Shown: in pieces, positions 1-8,545 of the stretch
Numbering within the stretch: position 1 is the stretch's first letter
How the letters are laid out: every line of letters begins with the position of its first letter
Assembly: GCF_026153455.1 (NCBI RefSeq)
Contig: NZ_CP110629.1
Location: 2,046,001 to 2,110,000 of the forward strand
Direction of reading: 5' to 3'
Length of the DNA: 64,000 bases
Origin: Marinimicrobium sp. C6131
Lineage (GTDB): Bacteria > Pseudomonadota > Gammaproteobacteria > Pseudomonadales > Cellvibrionaceae
Notes under the pieces: generated by a model
The model's database searches: none
Told to the model about the DNA's origin: nothing
The model's input: only the letters and a program-made list of their open reading frames with translations
Position numbers and translations under genes: made by a program

Positions 1-512
1 ACTGCCTGATTGGCGCCGCCTGGCTGGTGATGAAAACCGAGGGCGAACTGCAACAGCGTGCGGCGCGCTGGGCGCGCCGCTGCGCCTGGTTGATGGCGCT
101 GGGACTGGTCGCCGTGTCGGTCATCAATCCGATGATCAGCGAACGGGTGTTCGACAAGTGGCTGGGGGGTGGCATAGCGTTATTTCTGCTCCTTATACCC
201 GTGCTTTGCGTTGTCCTGTTTCTGATCAATGATCGCTTTCTCGCCCACTTTCCCTACGAAAATGACTTTGGTTGCTGGCTGCCATTTGCCGTCGCCATCG
301 CGCTGTTTGTACTGGCCTTCTCTGCCCTGGCGTACAGTTTCTTTCCCTATGTGGTACCGGAACAGCTCCCGTTCTGGGAGGCGGCCAGCGCGCCGGAATC
401 CCTCAAATTCATTCTGGTGGGTGTGGTGATTGTGTTGCCGGCGATCATCGCTTATACGCTGTTCGCCTACCGCGTATTCTGGGGCAAGGCGCGGGAACTG
501 ACGTATTACTAA
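1..512 (+). CDS. cydB: Cytochrome bd-type quinol oxidase subunit II, 3' end
   Basis: The reading frame is open from the left edge (first full codon at base 3) and ends with TAA at 510-512, so only the C-terminal ~169 residues are present. The segment begins in the family-typical context GAAWLVMKTEGELQ, where a membrane helix is followed by a KTEG loop, and then shows three more strongly hydrophobic segments. This matches the C-terminal half of CydB/CioB, the inner-membrane subunit that with CydA reduces O2 to water using quinol. The heme-bearing subunit gene would lie to the left, outside the window. The internal ATG codons at 30 onward are not the start. The family call is from remembered sequence pattern; CydB versus CioB cannot be separated here. 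Confidence 0.85.
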   Translation, partial: CLIGAAWLVMKTEGELQQRAARWARRCAWLMALGLVAVSVINPMISERVFDKWLGGGIALFLLLIPVLCVVLFLINDRFLAHFPYENDFGCWLPFAVAIALFVLAFSALAYSFFPYVVPEQLPFWEAASAPESLKFILVGVVIVLPAIIAYTLFAYRVFWGKARELTYY

Positions 513-532
513 GGCTACAAAATTGCTCGCGT

Positions 533-565
533 TAACGGCGGATGCGCTTCGCTTATCCGCCGTTA
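533..565. repeat. REP-like palindrome, copy 1
   Basis: An 11-bp perfect inverted repeat, TAACGGCGGAT at 533-543 and ATCCGCCGTTA at 555-565, surrounds a short loop. It lies just after cydB and could act as a transcript-end hairpin. Two related palindromes with the same GGCGGAT/ATCCGCC arms lie at 2071-2112 and 61149-61204, so this is a dispersed intergenic repeat family. Confidence 0.75.
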
Positions 566-664
566 CCCACCAACGTCTTCATTCTCTCCAACGCTTGCGG
601 TAGACTCAGAACATGGCGTCAATAGAGCGCCCCATACCATAAGCAATAAGTGAGAGAGTGTCCC

Positions 665-2059
665 ATGTGGAAATCAACCCTGATCCTGGCGGTCAGCGCC
701 CTCTTGTGCGCCTGCGGTGGTTCCGGCAGCAATGACCAAGCCAATAGCAACAGCAGCTCATCCGCGTCATCATCCAGCTCATCCGGCAGCGTCAGTAGCG
801 TTGCCGATGACTTTGAGATCAACGTATCCTCCCTGATTCCGGCCGTTCCTCAACCTACACCAGCGGACCGCATTCCCGAGGGCAACAATACCTTCTTTGT
901 GGCCGCCGAGGCCAGTAGCGATGACTTTGACGGCTCCGAAGAAAACCCCTTTGCCAGTCTGCAGTATGCGGTCAATCTGGCCGAACCCGGCGATGTCATT
1001 GTGGTGCGCGGCGGCGAGTACCGGCAGACCGAGCGTATTCAGATTCGCGCCTCCAGCGATGGCAGCGGCGCCCGTCACGGCACCGAGGAGGCGCCAATCA
1101 TTGTCATAAACTACCCGGGAGAAGAACCGGTCTTTGATTTTGAAGGGCAGGAACTGGGTGATCACGGCTTTCGCCTGGACACCAACTACTGGCATGTGAT
1201 CGGCCTGACCATCAAAAACGCCGGACACAATGGTTTTGGCCTGGAGGGCAACCACAACCGGGTGGAGCGGCTTGTGATTACCGGCAGCAGGGATACCGGC
1301 CTGCATGTGGGCGGCCTGGCCGCGCACAACCTGATCATGAACTGCGACAGCTACCGCAACTTCAACGATACCCGGGACCCGATCGGCAACCGGGCCGACG
1401 GTTTTGCCGCCAAAGGTGATCGCATCGGCGAGGACAACCTGTTTTATGGCAACCGTGCCTGGGAAAATTCGGATGATGGTTTTGATTTCTGGGAGGCCGA
1501 AAACACCGTAACGCTCTACAACAATTGGTCGTTCGGTAACGGCAATCCGGATGTGTTCGGCAACCCCGAGGATTTCCAGGGCGGCGGTAACGGTTTCAAA
1601 CTCGGGCGCAGTGAACGCAACACCGGAAATCATGTGGTGTACCGCAATATGGCGTTCGACAATCGGTACGGCAATGCCGCCAAAGGCTTCGATCAGAACA
1701 GTAATGCGGGCCGGATTCTGCTGGCTCACAACACCGCCTACAACAATGGCCGCAACTTCGTATTCAACACCCGCACCGGGAACCACCTGTGGAATAACGT
1801 CAGTCTGGAAGGACCCAACGACATTGCCTCGGGTACCGAGGGAGGCAACAACAGTTGGCAACTGGACGAAACCGTGACCGTGGACGTCCTGCTCAGCGTA
1901 GACACCGAAGCGGCTAAAGGGCCGCGCGAGACGGATGGCTCTCTGCCCGATATCGACCTGCTCCGATCGCGGCCGGATAGCGTATTGGTGGATGCCGGCG
2001 GCAAGCTCGCTTTGGACTATGAAGGTAAAGCGCCGGATATTGGGCACTACGAACATTAG
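665..2059 (+). CDS. Lipoprotein pectate lyase, PL9-like parallel beta-helix
   Basis: This is a predicted surface lipoprotein of 464 aa. The ATG at 665 is preferred over the in-frame GTG at 650 because a GAGAG stretch sits just upstream and because it gives a clean signal peptide (MWKSTLILAVSALLCAC, lipidated Cys 17). A Ser-rich linker at about residues 25-45 is followed by a right-handed parallel beta-helix domain. The stretch NRADGFAAKGD, then NRAWENSDDGFDFWEAEN, resembles the PL9 (Pel9A-type) calcium and catalytic-lysine region, in which Ca2+-dependent beta-elimination cleaves polygalacturonate. Ser linkers of this kind are typical of Cellvibrio and Saccharophagus enzymes. No sugar transporter or TonB receptor is adjacent, so it is an orphan enzyme gene. 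It could also be another beta-helix lyase such as PL1 or PL6-like; PL9 is the best fit by motif. Confidence 0.8.
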   Translation: MWKSTLILAVSALLCACGGSGSNDQANSNSSSSASSSSSSGSVSSVADDFEINVSSLIPAVPQPTPADRIPEGNNTFFVAAEASSDDFDGSEENPFASLQYAVNLAEPGDVIVVRGGEYRQTERIQIRASSDGSGARHGTEEAPIIVINYPGEEPVFDFEGQELGDHGFRLDTNYWHVIGLTIKNAGHNGFGLEGNHNRVERLVITGSRDTGLHVGGLAAHNLIMNCDSYRNFNDTRDPIGNRADGFAAKGDRIGEDNLFYGNRAWENSDDGFDFWEAENTVTLYNNWSFGNGNPDVFGNPEDFQGGGNGFKLGRSERNTGNHVVYRNMAFDNRYGNAAKGFDQNSNAGRILLAHNTAYNNGRNFVFNTRTGNHLWNNVSLEGPNDIASGTEGGNNSWQLDETVTVDVLLSVDTEAAKGPRETDGSLPDIDLLRSRPDSVLVDAGGKLALDYEGKAPDIGHYEH

Positions 2060-2070
2060 GTTCGGTTGAG

Positions 2071-2112
2071 AACGGTGGATGCGAACTGCGCCCTCCGAAG
2101 CGCATCCGCCGT
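2071..2112. repeat. REP-like palindrome, copy 2
   Basis: The arms are AACGGTGGATGCG (2071-2083) and CGCATCCGCCGT (2101-2112), with one G-T type mismatch. They sit 11 bases after the stop of the PL9-type gene. The arms match those of the palindromes at 533-565 and 61149-61204. Confidence 0.65.
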
Positions 2113-2192
2113 AACCCCTCTTCGACTATTGACAAGCAGGACACCGCTTCCTATCGTTTCAGCGTCATTTTCAGTTAAGGAACATCAATAAG

Positions 2193-3668
2193 ATGCAAGA
2201 CGCACACGACCTGTCGCTGATGCTGGACTCAAAAGTCCCGCTGGTGGTCATTGAGACCCATGAAGAAAACAAGGCCATCAGCCTGCTACAGCGGGTCGCG
2301 CGGGATAAGGCGCGACCGCTGTATCGCTGGTCGGTGACCGACGGATTGACCACACTCGGTTTCGGCCCCCAATTGGTTCCCAAAGGGCGTGAGCATCAGG
2401 AGCCGGCCGAAGTGCTGGAGCACATCAAGGCACAGGATACGCCGGGCATTTATCTGCTGTGCGATTTGCACCCCTACCTGAACGATCAACCCCATACTGT
2501 GCGTCTTCTCAAGGACATTGCGCTTAAACACGAGCAGACACCCCATGCCATCGTGTTGCTGAGTCACCGGCTGACGCTGCCGCCGGAAATCAGCCGCTAC
2601 AGCGCCTCCTTCCAACTGTCTCTGCCCACGGACGAACGCATTCTGGCGATCATCCGGGAAGAGGCGCGTCACTACGCCGAGCAGAACGGTCAGAAGCGTA
2701 TCAAAACCGACAACAATACCCTGCGCCGACTGATGGCCAACCTCCAGGGATTGAGCGCCAGCGATGTACGGCGATTGGTGCGGGTGGCCATCTGGCAGGA
2801 CGGCGCCATCACCGAAGAGGATCTGCCGGCGGTCAATAAAGCCAAGTTTTCCCTGCTGGATATGGGCGGGGTCATGAGTTACGAGTACGAGACAGCCGAC
2901 TTCTCCCAGGTGGCGGGATTACACAACCTAAAGCGCTGGCTGGAGGCTCGCGGCAAGGCCTTTCACAGCCGGGACCCGGGAATAGAACAACCCCGGGGCA
3001 TCCTGTTGCTCGGGGTCCAGGGTGGCGGCAAAAGCCTGGCCGCAAAGGCCGTGGCCGGCACCTGGAACCTGCCGTTGCTGCGCCTGGACATTGGCGCTCT
3101 GTACAACAAGTACCACGGTGAAACCGAGCGCAACCTGCGCGAAGCTTTGGCGATGGCGGATGCCATGGCGCCCTGCGTTCTCTGGCTGGATGAAATCGAA
3201 AAGGGCCTGGCACAGGGCAACAGTGACGACGGCACCTCACGACGGATGCTCGGCACCCTGCTCACCTGGATGGCGGAGCGCAAAAACTCGGTCTTTTTCA
3301 CCGCCACCAGCAACGATATCAGCAAGCTGCCACCGGAGCTGATTCGCAAGGGTCGGGTCGACGAGATCTTTTTTGTCGATCTACCCGATGCCGACGTGCG
3401 CCGGGCAATTTTTGACATTCACCTACGCAAGCGGGATTTGAACCCCGAGCAGTTTGACCTGGCACTGTTGAGTGAAGCGAGCGACGGTTTTAGCGGTGCC
3501 GAGATTGAGCAGGCCATTGTCGCTGCGCGCTACAGCGAGGGGCGAGACGGGATTCGTACCGAGTGCATTCTGAGGGAGATAGGCAACACCAGCCCACTCT
3601 CGGTGGTGATGGCAGAGCCGCTTAGGCAGTTGCGGGAGTGGGCCGCGGAGCGCACCATCCCCGCATGA
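2193..3668 (+). CDS. AAA+ ATPase, Ycf46-like
   Basis: A 491-aa soluble protein. The N-terminal ~220 residues form a divergent ATPase-like region (VVIETHEENKAISLL near the start). A full AAA+ module follows, with Walker A GVQGGGKS at about residues 274-281, Walker B VLWLDEIEK at about 329-337, sensor 1 around ATSND, an arginine-finger type segment IRKGRVDEIFF, and a C-terminal helical lid (DGFSGAEIEQAIVAAR). This order matches the Ycf46 family of chloroplasts, cyanobacteria and gammaproteobacteria, whose role is poorly defined. The start ATG is preceded by AAGGAACATCAATAAG, a usable ribosome site. It is apparently monocistronic, with a convergent hot-dog gene downstream only 6 bases away. Confidence 0.75.
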   Translation: MQDAHDLSLMLDSKVPLVVIETHEENKAISLLQRVARDKARPLYRWSVTDGLTTLGFGPQLVPKGREHQEPAEVLEHIKAQDTPGIYLLCDLHPYLNDQPHTVRLLKDIALKHEQTPHAIVLLSHRLTLPPEISRYSASFQLSLPTDERILAIIREEARHYAEQNGQKRIKTDNNTLRRLMANLQGLSASDVRRLVRVAIWQDGAITEEDLPAVNKAKFSLLDMGGVMSYEYETADFSQVAGLHNLKRWLEARGKAFHSRDPGIEQPRGILLLGVQGGGKSLAAKAVAGTWNLPLLRLDIGALYNKYHGETERNLREALAMADAMAPCVLWLDEIEKGLAQGNSDDGTSRRMLGTLLTWMAERKNSVFFTATSNDISKLPPELIRKGRVDEIFFVDLPDADVRRAIFDIHLRKRDLNPEQFDLALLSEASDGFSGAEIEQAIVAARYSEGRDGIRTECILREIGNTSPLSVVMAEPLRQLREWAAERTIPA

Positions 3669-3674
3669 GCCACG

Positions 3675-4136
3675 TCAGCCTAGCGGGCGTTTGTGCGGTT
3701 TGGCGCGCACATACAGCGTGCGATGTACACGAGCCACCAGGTGGCCATTATCGTCGACAATATCGATCGCAAAATTGGGCAGATACTTTTTCCCATCGGC
3801 GGTATGGGCCCGGATGCGCTCCAGGGTGGCATCATCAAGATTGAACACCGCTCGGACCGCCGTGCGTCCCGGGGCGATAAAATCGATGTGAGCGCTTTTG
3901 TCCCAGACAAAATAATCCCTTCCCAGGTTGTAGGTCAGCATCATCATGTACCAGGGGTCGGTCATGGCAAACAGGCTACCCCCAAACTGGGTACCCACCA
4001 TATTGCGGGTGTGGAAGCGGCGCTTTAAAACCACCTCGATGCGCCGAAAATCTTCACTGATTGACGTCGCTTTGATGCCGGCAAAAAACAACGGTGGCCA
4101 GAAATTTACCAGCCGACGGGCCCATTTCCAGTTCAT
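3675..4136 (-). CDS. DUF4442 hot-dog fold (thioesterase-like) protein
   Basis: A 153-aa protein resembling the DUF4442 branch of the acyl-CoA thioesterase superfamily. The pattern FRRIEVVLKRRFHTRNMVGTQFGG followed by SLFAMTDPWYMMML is the typical strand-helix start of that fold. The later segment (FIAPGRTAVRAVFNLDD) gives the repeated beta strands of a hot-dog sheet. It lacks a signal peptide and should be cytosolic. The substrate is unknown; family members are presumed to act on acyl-CoA or acyl-ACP but few have been tested. It sits 3 bases downstream of proB on the same strand and may be the last gene of the rplU-rpmA-obgE-proB transcription direction. Confidence 0.7.
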   Translation of the reverse strand: MNWKWARRLVNFWPPLFFAGIKATSISEDFRRIEVVLKRRFHTRNMVGTQFGGSLFAMTDPWYMMMLTYNLGRDYFVWDKSAHIDFIAPGRTAVRAVFNLDDATLERIRAHTADGKKYLPNFAIDIVDDNGHLVARVHRTLYVRAKPHKRPLG

Positions 4137-4139
4137 TCC

Positions 4140-5267
4140 CTACCCTTCCGTGAGTACCAGGTTATCCCGGTGAATCAGTTCGTCGTCGTCCTTGTAACCC
4201 AATAAGGCCAGAATATCGCCGCTGGGTCGACCGAGAATCTTGCGCGCCTCATCAGCGGAATAATTGACCAGACCCCGGGCAATTTCCGTCCCATCGGGTC
4301 CGACACACACCACCATATCGCCCCGGGTAAAAGCCCCCCGGATTGATTTGACGCCCACCGGCAGCAGGCTGCGGCCTTTCTCCCGCAGCACCCTGACCGC
4401 CCCCTCATCCAGAACCAGAGTGCCACGGGTCTGCAACTGACCAGCGATCCAGCGCTTGCGCGCCGCCTGTGGTTCCTGACCGGCGTGAAGCAGCGTTCCC
4501 AGCGGTTCGCCCGCCCGGGCACGCAGCAGCGCCCGCTCGGTGCGTCCGCCGAGGATCAGGGTATCGGCACCAGAGCGAGCGGCGACCCGCGCGGCTCTAA
4601 CTTTGGTCAACATACCGCCGCGCCCCAGAGCACCGCCTCCGCCGGCCATGGCTTCCAGGGTCGGATCATCTGCGGACAGTTCCGGCAGCAGCTTCGCGTC
4701 GGGGTTGGAGCGCGGATCGCTGTCGTACATGCCGGACTGGTCCGTCAGAATGACCAGCAGATCCGCTTCAATCAGGTTGGCCACCAACGCACCCAGGGTA
4801 TCGTTATCACCAAACCGGATTTCATCGGTGACCACGGTGTCGTTTTCATTCACGACGGGCAACACGCCCAGATCGAGCAGCGTGCGCAACGTGGAGCGGG
4901 CATTCAGGTAGCGCTGGCGGGACGAGAGGTCATCGTGGTCGAGCAGCACCTGAGCGGTGTGCAGACCGTATTGCTGGAAGGCGCTTTCGTAGGTCTGCAC
5001 CAGCACCATCTGGCCGACCGCCGCAGCGGCCTGCAACTGATGCACCGCGGTCGGGCGACGCGTCCAGCCCAACCGGGTCAGGCCGGCAGCCACCGCGCCG
5101 GAGGAAACCAAGACAATCTCGACGCCAGCATGACGCAGTTCGGCCATTTGCGCCACCCAGTCGTTAATCGCGCGGACATCGAGCCCTCGGCCATCGTTGG
5201 TCAGCAGGGAACTGCCAATTTTAACGACCCAGCGCTGAGTGGTGGTTACCGAACTTCTGTCTGCCAT
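4140..5267 (-). CDS. proB: Glutamate 5-kinase
   Basis: A 375-aa cytosolic enzyme that phosphorylates L-glutamate to gamma-glutamyl phosphate, the first and feedback-controlled step of proline synthesis. The amino-acid kinase domain starts with WVVKIGSSLLTNDGRG and includes VLVSSGAVAAGLTRL and VVNENDTVVTDEIRFGDNDTLGALVA, the glutamate and ATP binding segments. The C-terminal ~80 residues (GTLVLDEGAVRVLREKGRSLLPVGV onward) form the PUA domain present in the E. coli-type enzyme. Full length for the family. It follows obgE by 16 bases, the usual gammaproteobacterial order rplU-rpmA-obgE-proB, so co-transcription is likely. Confidence 0.95.
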   Translation of the reverse strand: MADRSSVTTTQRWVVKIGSSLLTNDGRGLDVRAINDWVAQMAELRHAGVEIVLVSSGAVAAGLTRLGWTRRPTAVHQLQAAAAVGQMVLVQTYESAFQQYGLHTAQVLLDHDDLSSRQRYLNARSTLRTLLDLGVLPVVNENDTVVTDEIRFGDNDTLGALVANLIEADLLVILTDQSGMYDSDPRSNPDAKLLPELSADDPTLEAMAGGGGALGRGGMLTKVRAARVAARSGADTLILGGRTERALLRARAGEPLGTLLHAGQEPQAARKRWIAGQLQTRGTLVLDEGAVRVLREKGRSLLPVGVKSIRGAFTRGDMVVCVGPDGTEIARGLVNYSADEARKILGRPSGDILALLGYKDDDELIHRDNLVLTEG

Positions 5268-5283
5268 GTTGAAAGGGTTCCGT

Positions 5284-6477
5284 TTAACGTACGTATTCTA
5301 CTTCGACATCATAATCGTCATCATCGAAGTCGTCATCATCGTCGTCACCCTTCCGTGCCGCACGGCGACGCAAACGAAGCTCCTCGACACGTTCGCGCAC
5401 TTCCGCAGCCATATCTGCCTGGAATTGCGCCTCGCGCTCGCGGGCCTCTTCATTTTCGGATTCGGTTTCCCAGATGTTTTCCAGATGCGTCATCAGCTCG
5501 CCGCACAGGGGCTCTGTGCCCTGCCGTTGCAGCGCCGAGATACGGAACACCGGCCCTTCCCAACCGAGCTTGTCCACCAGGGCCTGGCAGCGCGCGTCGG
5601 CTTCATCCTCCGGCAGCAGGTCGATTTTATTCAACAACAACCAGCGCTCCCGCGTGGCCAGGGTTGGGCTGAAACTCTCCAGCTCGTTGGCAATGGTGCG
5701 CACCTGCTCGACCGGGTCAGAGTCGTCCAGCGGCGCCATGTCGACGATATGCAACAACACCCGGCAGCGGGTGAGGTGCTTGAGAAAGCGAATACCCAGG
5801 CCGGCGCCATCGGCGGCACCTTCGATCAACCCCGGAATGTCGGCGACCACAAAGCTGCGATGTTTCTGTACTTTGACCACACCGAGGTTGGGCACCAGGG
5901 TGGTAAAGGGGTAGTCGGCCACTTTCGGTTTGGCGGAGCTGATGGCGCGAATGAAGCTGGATTTGCCGGCATTGGGCAACCCGAGCAGGCCAACATCGGC
6001 CAATACTTTCAGTTCCAGTTTGAGGTTGCGCATTTCGCCTTCGGTACCATGGCTGGTCTGCCGGGGCGCGCGGTTGACGCTGGATTTGAACCGGGTGTTA
6101 CCCAGCCCGTGAAAGCCACCTTGGGCGACTTTGAGCTTCTGCCCCACTTCGGTCAGGTCTCCGAGCTGCTCACCGGTGTCGCTGTCGATCACGGTGGTGC
6201 CGACGGGTACCGGCAGCAGCAGGTCTTCGCCTTTGCTGCCGGTGCAGTTTTTACTCCCGCCTTTTTCGCCATTCTGGGCGCGGTAGCGGGGCTGGAAGCG
6301 ATAGTCGATAAGGGTGTTGAGGGCTTCGTCAGCCACCAGGTACACACTCCCCCCATCGCCACCATCGCCCCCATCGGGGCCACCTTTGGCAATAAATTTT
6401 TCCCGTCGGAAGCTGAGGCAACCGTTGCCGCCTTTGCCCGCTTCGACGTGAATGGGCGCTTCATCTACAAATTTCAC
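5284..6477 (-). CDS. obgE: Obg-type ribosome-associated GTPase
   Basis: A 397-aa essential GTPase involved in 50S assembly and stress signalling. The Gly-rich Obg fold opens with MKFVDEAPIHVEAGKGGNG and includes GGPDGGDGGDGGSVYL. The GTPase domain carries G1 GLPNAGKSS at about residue 163-171, G2/G3 with VVADIPGLIEGA, and G4 LLLNKIDLL. The C-terminal tail is strongly acidic, with a run of Asp broken by Phe and Tyr, as in other gammaproteobacterial Obg proteins, where the tail tunes ribosome binding. It lies downstream of rpmA, but the usual short gap is replaced by 480 bases containing two large hairpin repeats. Confidence 0.96.
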   Translation of the reverse strand: MKFVDEAPIHVEAGKGGNGCLSFRREKFIAKGGPDGGDGGDGGSVYLVADEALNTLIDYRFQPRYRAQNGEKGGSKNCTGSKGEDLLLPVPVGTTVIDSDTGEQLGDLTEVGQKLKVAQGGFHGLGNTRFKSSVNRAPRQTSHGTEGEMRNLKLELKVLADVGLLGLPNAGKSSFIRAISSAKPKVADYPFTTLVPNLGVVKVQKHRSFVVADIPGLIEGAADGAGLGIRFLKHLTRCRVLLHIVDMAPLDDSDPVEQVRTIANELESFSPTLATRERWLLLNKIDLLPEDEADARCQALVDKLGWEGPVFRISALQRQGTEPLCGELMTHLENIWETESENEEAREREAQFQADMAAEVRERVEELRLRRRAARKGDDDDDDFDDDDYDVEVEYVR

Positions 6478-6537
6478 TTTCTTACTCCCGACAGGGTTGA
6501 TCTAACTTTAAGGGTGCCACTATTGCGGCCGGGCCGC

Positions 6538-6634
6538 TGCTGGGTATGGTCTTCCAAGACACGCCGTAAACCCATCCATGGGGGCTCGGATCGCGGGTCC
6601 CCCGCTCTACGGTCTTGGAAGACCATACCCAGCA
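6538..6634. repeat. Long hairpin repeat, element A (rpmA-obgE gap)
   Basis: Two arms, 6538-6560 and 6612-6634, are perfect reverse complements over 23 bp. The 51-base loop contains CGCCGTAAACCCATCC and GGGTCCCCCGC. This loop is similar to the reverse complement of the loop of element B at 6730-6838 although the arms of A and B are unrelated in sequence. The pattern is of a dispersed element with a conserved core and arms particular to each copy. Confidence 0.8.
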
Positions 6635-6729
6635 TCGACCCTAAGTGCCAAATTCCAGCTTGTTCGCTCAAATTGGCCTTAAAAAAGCGACTTCAACCAA
6701 CTTGAGTAGCAGCTTGCTCCGAAGGTAAA

Positions 6730-6838
6730 GGCCTTGAAGGGGAACACCCTTTCGAGACCGTGGAGCGGGGGACCCGCGATGCGAGCCTACAGGGATGTAT
6801 TCACGGCGTGTCTCGAAAGGGTGTTCCCCTTCAAGGCC
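6730..6838. repeat. Long hairpin repeat, element B (rpmA-obgE gap)
   Basis: Arms at 6730-6758 and 6810-6838 are perfect reverse complements over 29 bp. The loop, read on the minus strand, contains CGCCGTGAATACATCCCTGT and GGCTCGCATCGCGGGTCC, closely matching the plus-strand loop of element A. The two elements are therefore inverted relative to each other, with different arms around the same core. Confidence 0.8.
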
Positions 6839-6878
6839 CCCTCCCAACTCGACGCAAGTCCATCCGACAACTTATAAC

Positions 6879-6911
6879 AAAAAAGCCCCATCGATAGTTC
6901 GACAGGGCTTT
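6879..6911 (-). terminator. Rho-independent terminator after rpmA
   Basis: Read leftward, an AAAGCCCT arm pairs with GGGGCTTT across a 15-base loop and is followed by a run of six T. It is placed 46 bases after the rpmA stop, so part of the rplU-rpmA message probably ends before obgE. Confidence 0.7.
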
Positions 6912-6956
6912 CCGAGGTGTGTTCGCCCGAGGGCGACAACCGTATTTAAGGACGTC

Positions 6957-7214
6957 TTAAGCGACTTCGACGCTGACGAACTTACGGTTTTTCTCACCTT
7001 TGGTTTCAAACTTCACCCGGCCTTCGGCCTTGGCGAACAGGGTGTGGTCCTTACCAATACCCACATTCACACCGGGGTGAAACTGAGTACCGCGCTGGCG
7101 AACAATGATGCCGCCGGCGGGGATGGCCTGGCCACCGTATACTTTAACGCCAAGGCGTTTACTTTCGGAATCGCGCCCGTTGCGCGTACTACCGCCTGCT
7201 TTTTTGTGAGCCAT
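6957..7214 (-). CDS. rpmA: 50S ribosomal protein L27
   Basis: An 85-aa protein of standard length. The N-terminus MAHKKAGGSTRNGRDSESKR is the conserved L27 tail that reaches the peptidyl transferase centre. The following RLGVKVYGGQAIPAGGIIVRQRGT is the family core. It starts 14 bases after the stop of rplU and shares its promoter. There is no N-terminal extension of the cleaved Firmicutes type. Confidence 0.98.
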   Translation of the reverse strand: MAHKKAGGSTRNGRDSESKRLGVKVYGGQAIPAGGIIVRQRGTQFHPGVNVGIGKDHTLFAKAEGRVKFETKGEKNRKFVSVEVA

Positions 7215-7228
7215 TGTCTAAACTCCTC

Positions 7229-7540
7229 TTAACCTTTGATTCCAGTGATTTTCACTTCAGTGAACCACTGACGGTGACCCTGACGCTTCATGGAGTGCTT
7301 ACGGCGACGGAACTTGATGATCCGCACCTTTTCGCCACGACCGTGGCTGACCACTTCGGCGGTCACTTTGGCGCCGTCTACGACGGGAGCGCCCACCTTG
7401 ACGTCGTCGCCATTGGCAACCAGATAAACCTTGTCGAATTCCACGGTTTCACCGGTGGCGACTTCGATTTTTTCCAGCTTGAGGGTTTCCCCTTCCACGA
7501 CGCGGTGCTGTTTGCCACCACTTTCAAAAATTGCGTACAT
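7229..7540 (-). CDS. rplU: 50S ribosomal protein L21
   Basis: A 103-aa protein of standard length beginning MYAIFESGGKQHRVVEGETL and carrying the C-terminal FRRRKHSMKRQGHRQWFTEVKI segment characteristic of L21, which binds 23S rRNA. It is first gene of the rplU-rpmA pair; a good promoter lies about 95 bases upstream. Confidence 0.98.
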   Translation of the reverse strand: MYAIFESGGKQHRVVEGETLKLEKIEVATGETVEFDKVYLVANGDDVKVGAPVVDGAKVTAEVVSHGRGEKVRIIKFRRRKHSMKRQGHRQWFTEVKITGIKG

Positions 7541-7633
7541 AGTTGCTCCAAATACTCAGTTTGGACGACACGAAGCAGCGTTCAGGGCGCTTTCCGGAGC
7601 TTGCGTCGTTGGTTCGGTTTTTCAAGGGCGGCG

Positions 7634-7662
7634 ATTGTATGCGAAGTGGCGCCCGATAGCAA
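7634..7662 (-). promoter_or_regulatory. Sigma70 promoter of rplU-rpmA
   Basis: Read leftward, a -35 hexamer TTGCTA (7657-7662) is separated by exactly 17 bases from a -10 hexamer TACAAT (7634-7639). Transcription would start near 7627 and leave an untranslated leader of about 87 bases before rplU. The leader could carry a feedback site, but none is recognised. Confidence 0.65.
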
Positions 7663-7744
7663 TAGGGTTATGGCCTCTGCCCCATCTAAATTTAGCTGAT
7701 GCCATCTAGTCCGATCTACTCCGCCCCCTCGGGCCGGGCGAAAA

Positions 7745-8518
7745 TCAGCGAATGTAGTCGGCCAGAGGCAGGGATTGGCGGCGGACGCCCTGGACGAACA
7801 GTTCCGCGACCTGCCGGGCGCCCCGGCGCTGCAGGTGGGTGTTGTCGTCTTTGCCGTCGGGCAGATTGGCGTACTCGCCCGCCGGAATCTGCATATAAAT
7901 GTCGGCTGAGCCCGCTACGCCCGCATCCAGCAGCAACTGACGGGTCATGACGTTCAAATCCACCAGCGGCACGCCCCGCTCACTGGCGACGGCGCGGGTC
8001 ACCTCCGGGTAGTCACCCAGGGTAGCCCTCGGTTGGCCGCTGTCGGTAAAGGCGCGGCGGTAAATGGACGTCACCAGAACAGGCCGGGCACCCCGGGCCA
8101 AGACGTCATCGACCATCCGCTCCAGGTTGGCGCGATAGTCGCTCCAGGGGGCGGCGTAGCGGGTTTCATCGTAGTCTTTCTGGTCGTTGTGACCGAAGCC
8201 CATCACCACAAAATCCCCCGCCTGAAGCCGTTCCATCACGGCCTCCCAGCGCCCCTCGTCGATAAAACTCTTGGTGCTGCGTCCGTTCTTCGCGTGATTC
8301 TCCACCTTGATGTCGTCGGTCAGGTATTCCGGCAGCGCCTGGCCCCAACCGGTTTCCGGGTATTTTTCTTTCGGCTGGTCCGCCATGGTGGAGTCGCCGA
8401 CCAGGAACAGGGTGGGCCGGGTCACTTCTTCGGCGGGCGGCTGGGTGGCGCAGCCAACCAGGAGGGCCGCAGCAGCCAGTAAAGGGGTGAGACTGTGTAA
8501 AAAGGAGGTTGATGTCAT
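7745..8518 (-). CDS. SGNH-family esterase lipoprotein, rhamnogalacturonan acetylesterase-like (CE12)
   Basis: A 257-aa predicted lipoprotein with signal peptide and lipobox LLVGC (Cys 23). The SGNH blocks are visible: block I LVGDSTMAD with the catalytic Ser at about residue 43, a GxND-type block III FGHND, and a C-terminal DNTHLQRRGA carrying the catalytic Asp and His. The pattern GDSTM and PYTGWG-like spacing (here YPETGWGQAL) matches CE12 enzymes, which remove acetyl groups from rhamnogalacturonan or xylan. It is downstream of another esterase gene by 27 bases, suggesting a two-gene operon for deacetylating plant polysaccharides. The exact substrate cannot be fixed from sequence. Confidence 0.85.
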   Translation of the reverse strand: MTSTSFLHSLTPLLAAAALLVGCATQPPAEEVTRPTLFLVGDSTMADQPKEKYPETGWGQALPEYLTDDIKVENHAKNGRSTKSFIDEGRWEAVMERLQAGDFVVMGFGHNDQKDYDETRYAAPWSDYRANLERMVDDVLARGARPVLVTSIYRRAFTDSGQPRATLGDYPEVTRAVASERGVPLVDLNVMTRQLLLDAGVAGSADIYMQIPAGEYANLPDGKDDNTHLQRRGARQVAELFVQGVRRQSLPLADYIR

Positions 8519-8545
8519 TGTCTTGGTTCTCTCTGTATTTATAGT

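Noticed and set aside
4485..6705. Long plus-strand frames opposite proB and obgE
   Set aside because: Shadows of proB and obgE, which carry complete family motifs on the minus strand.
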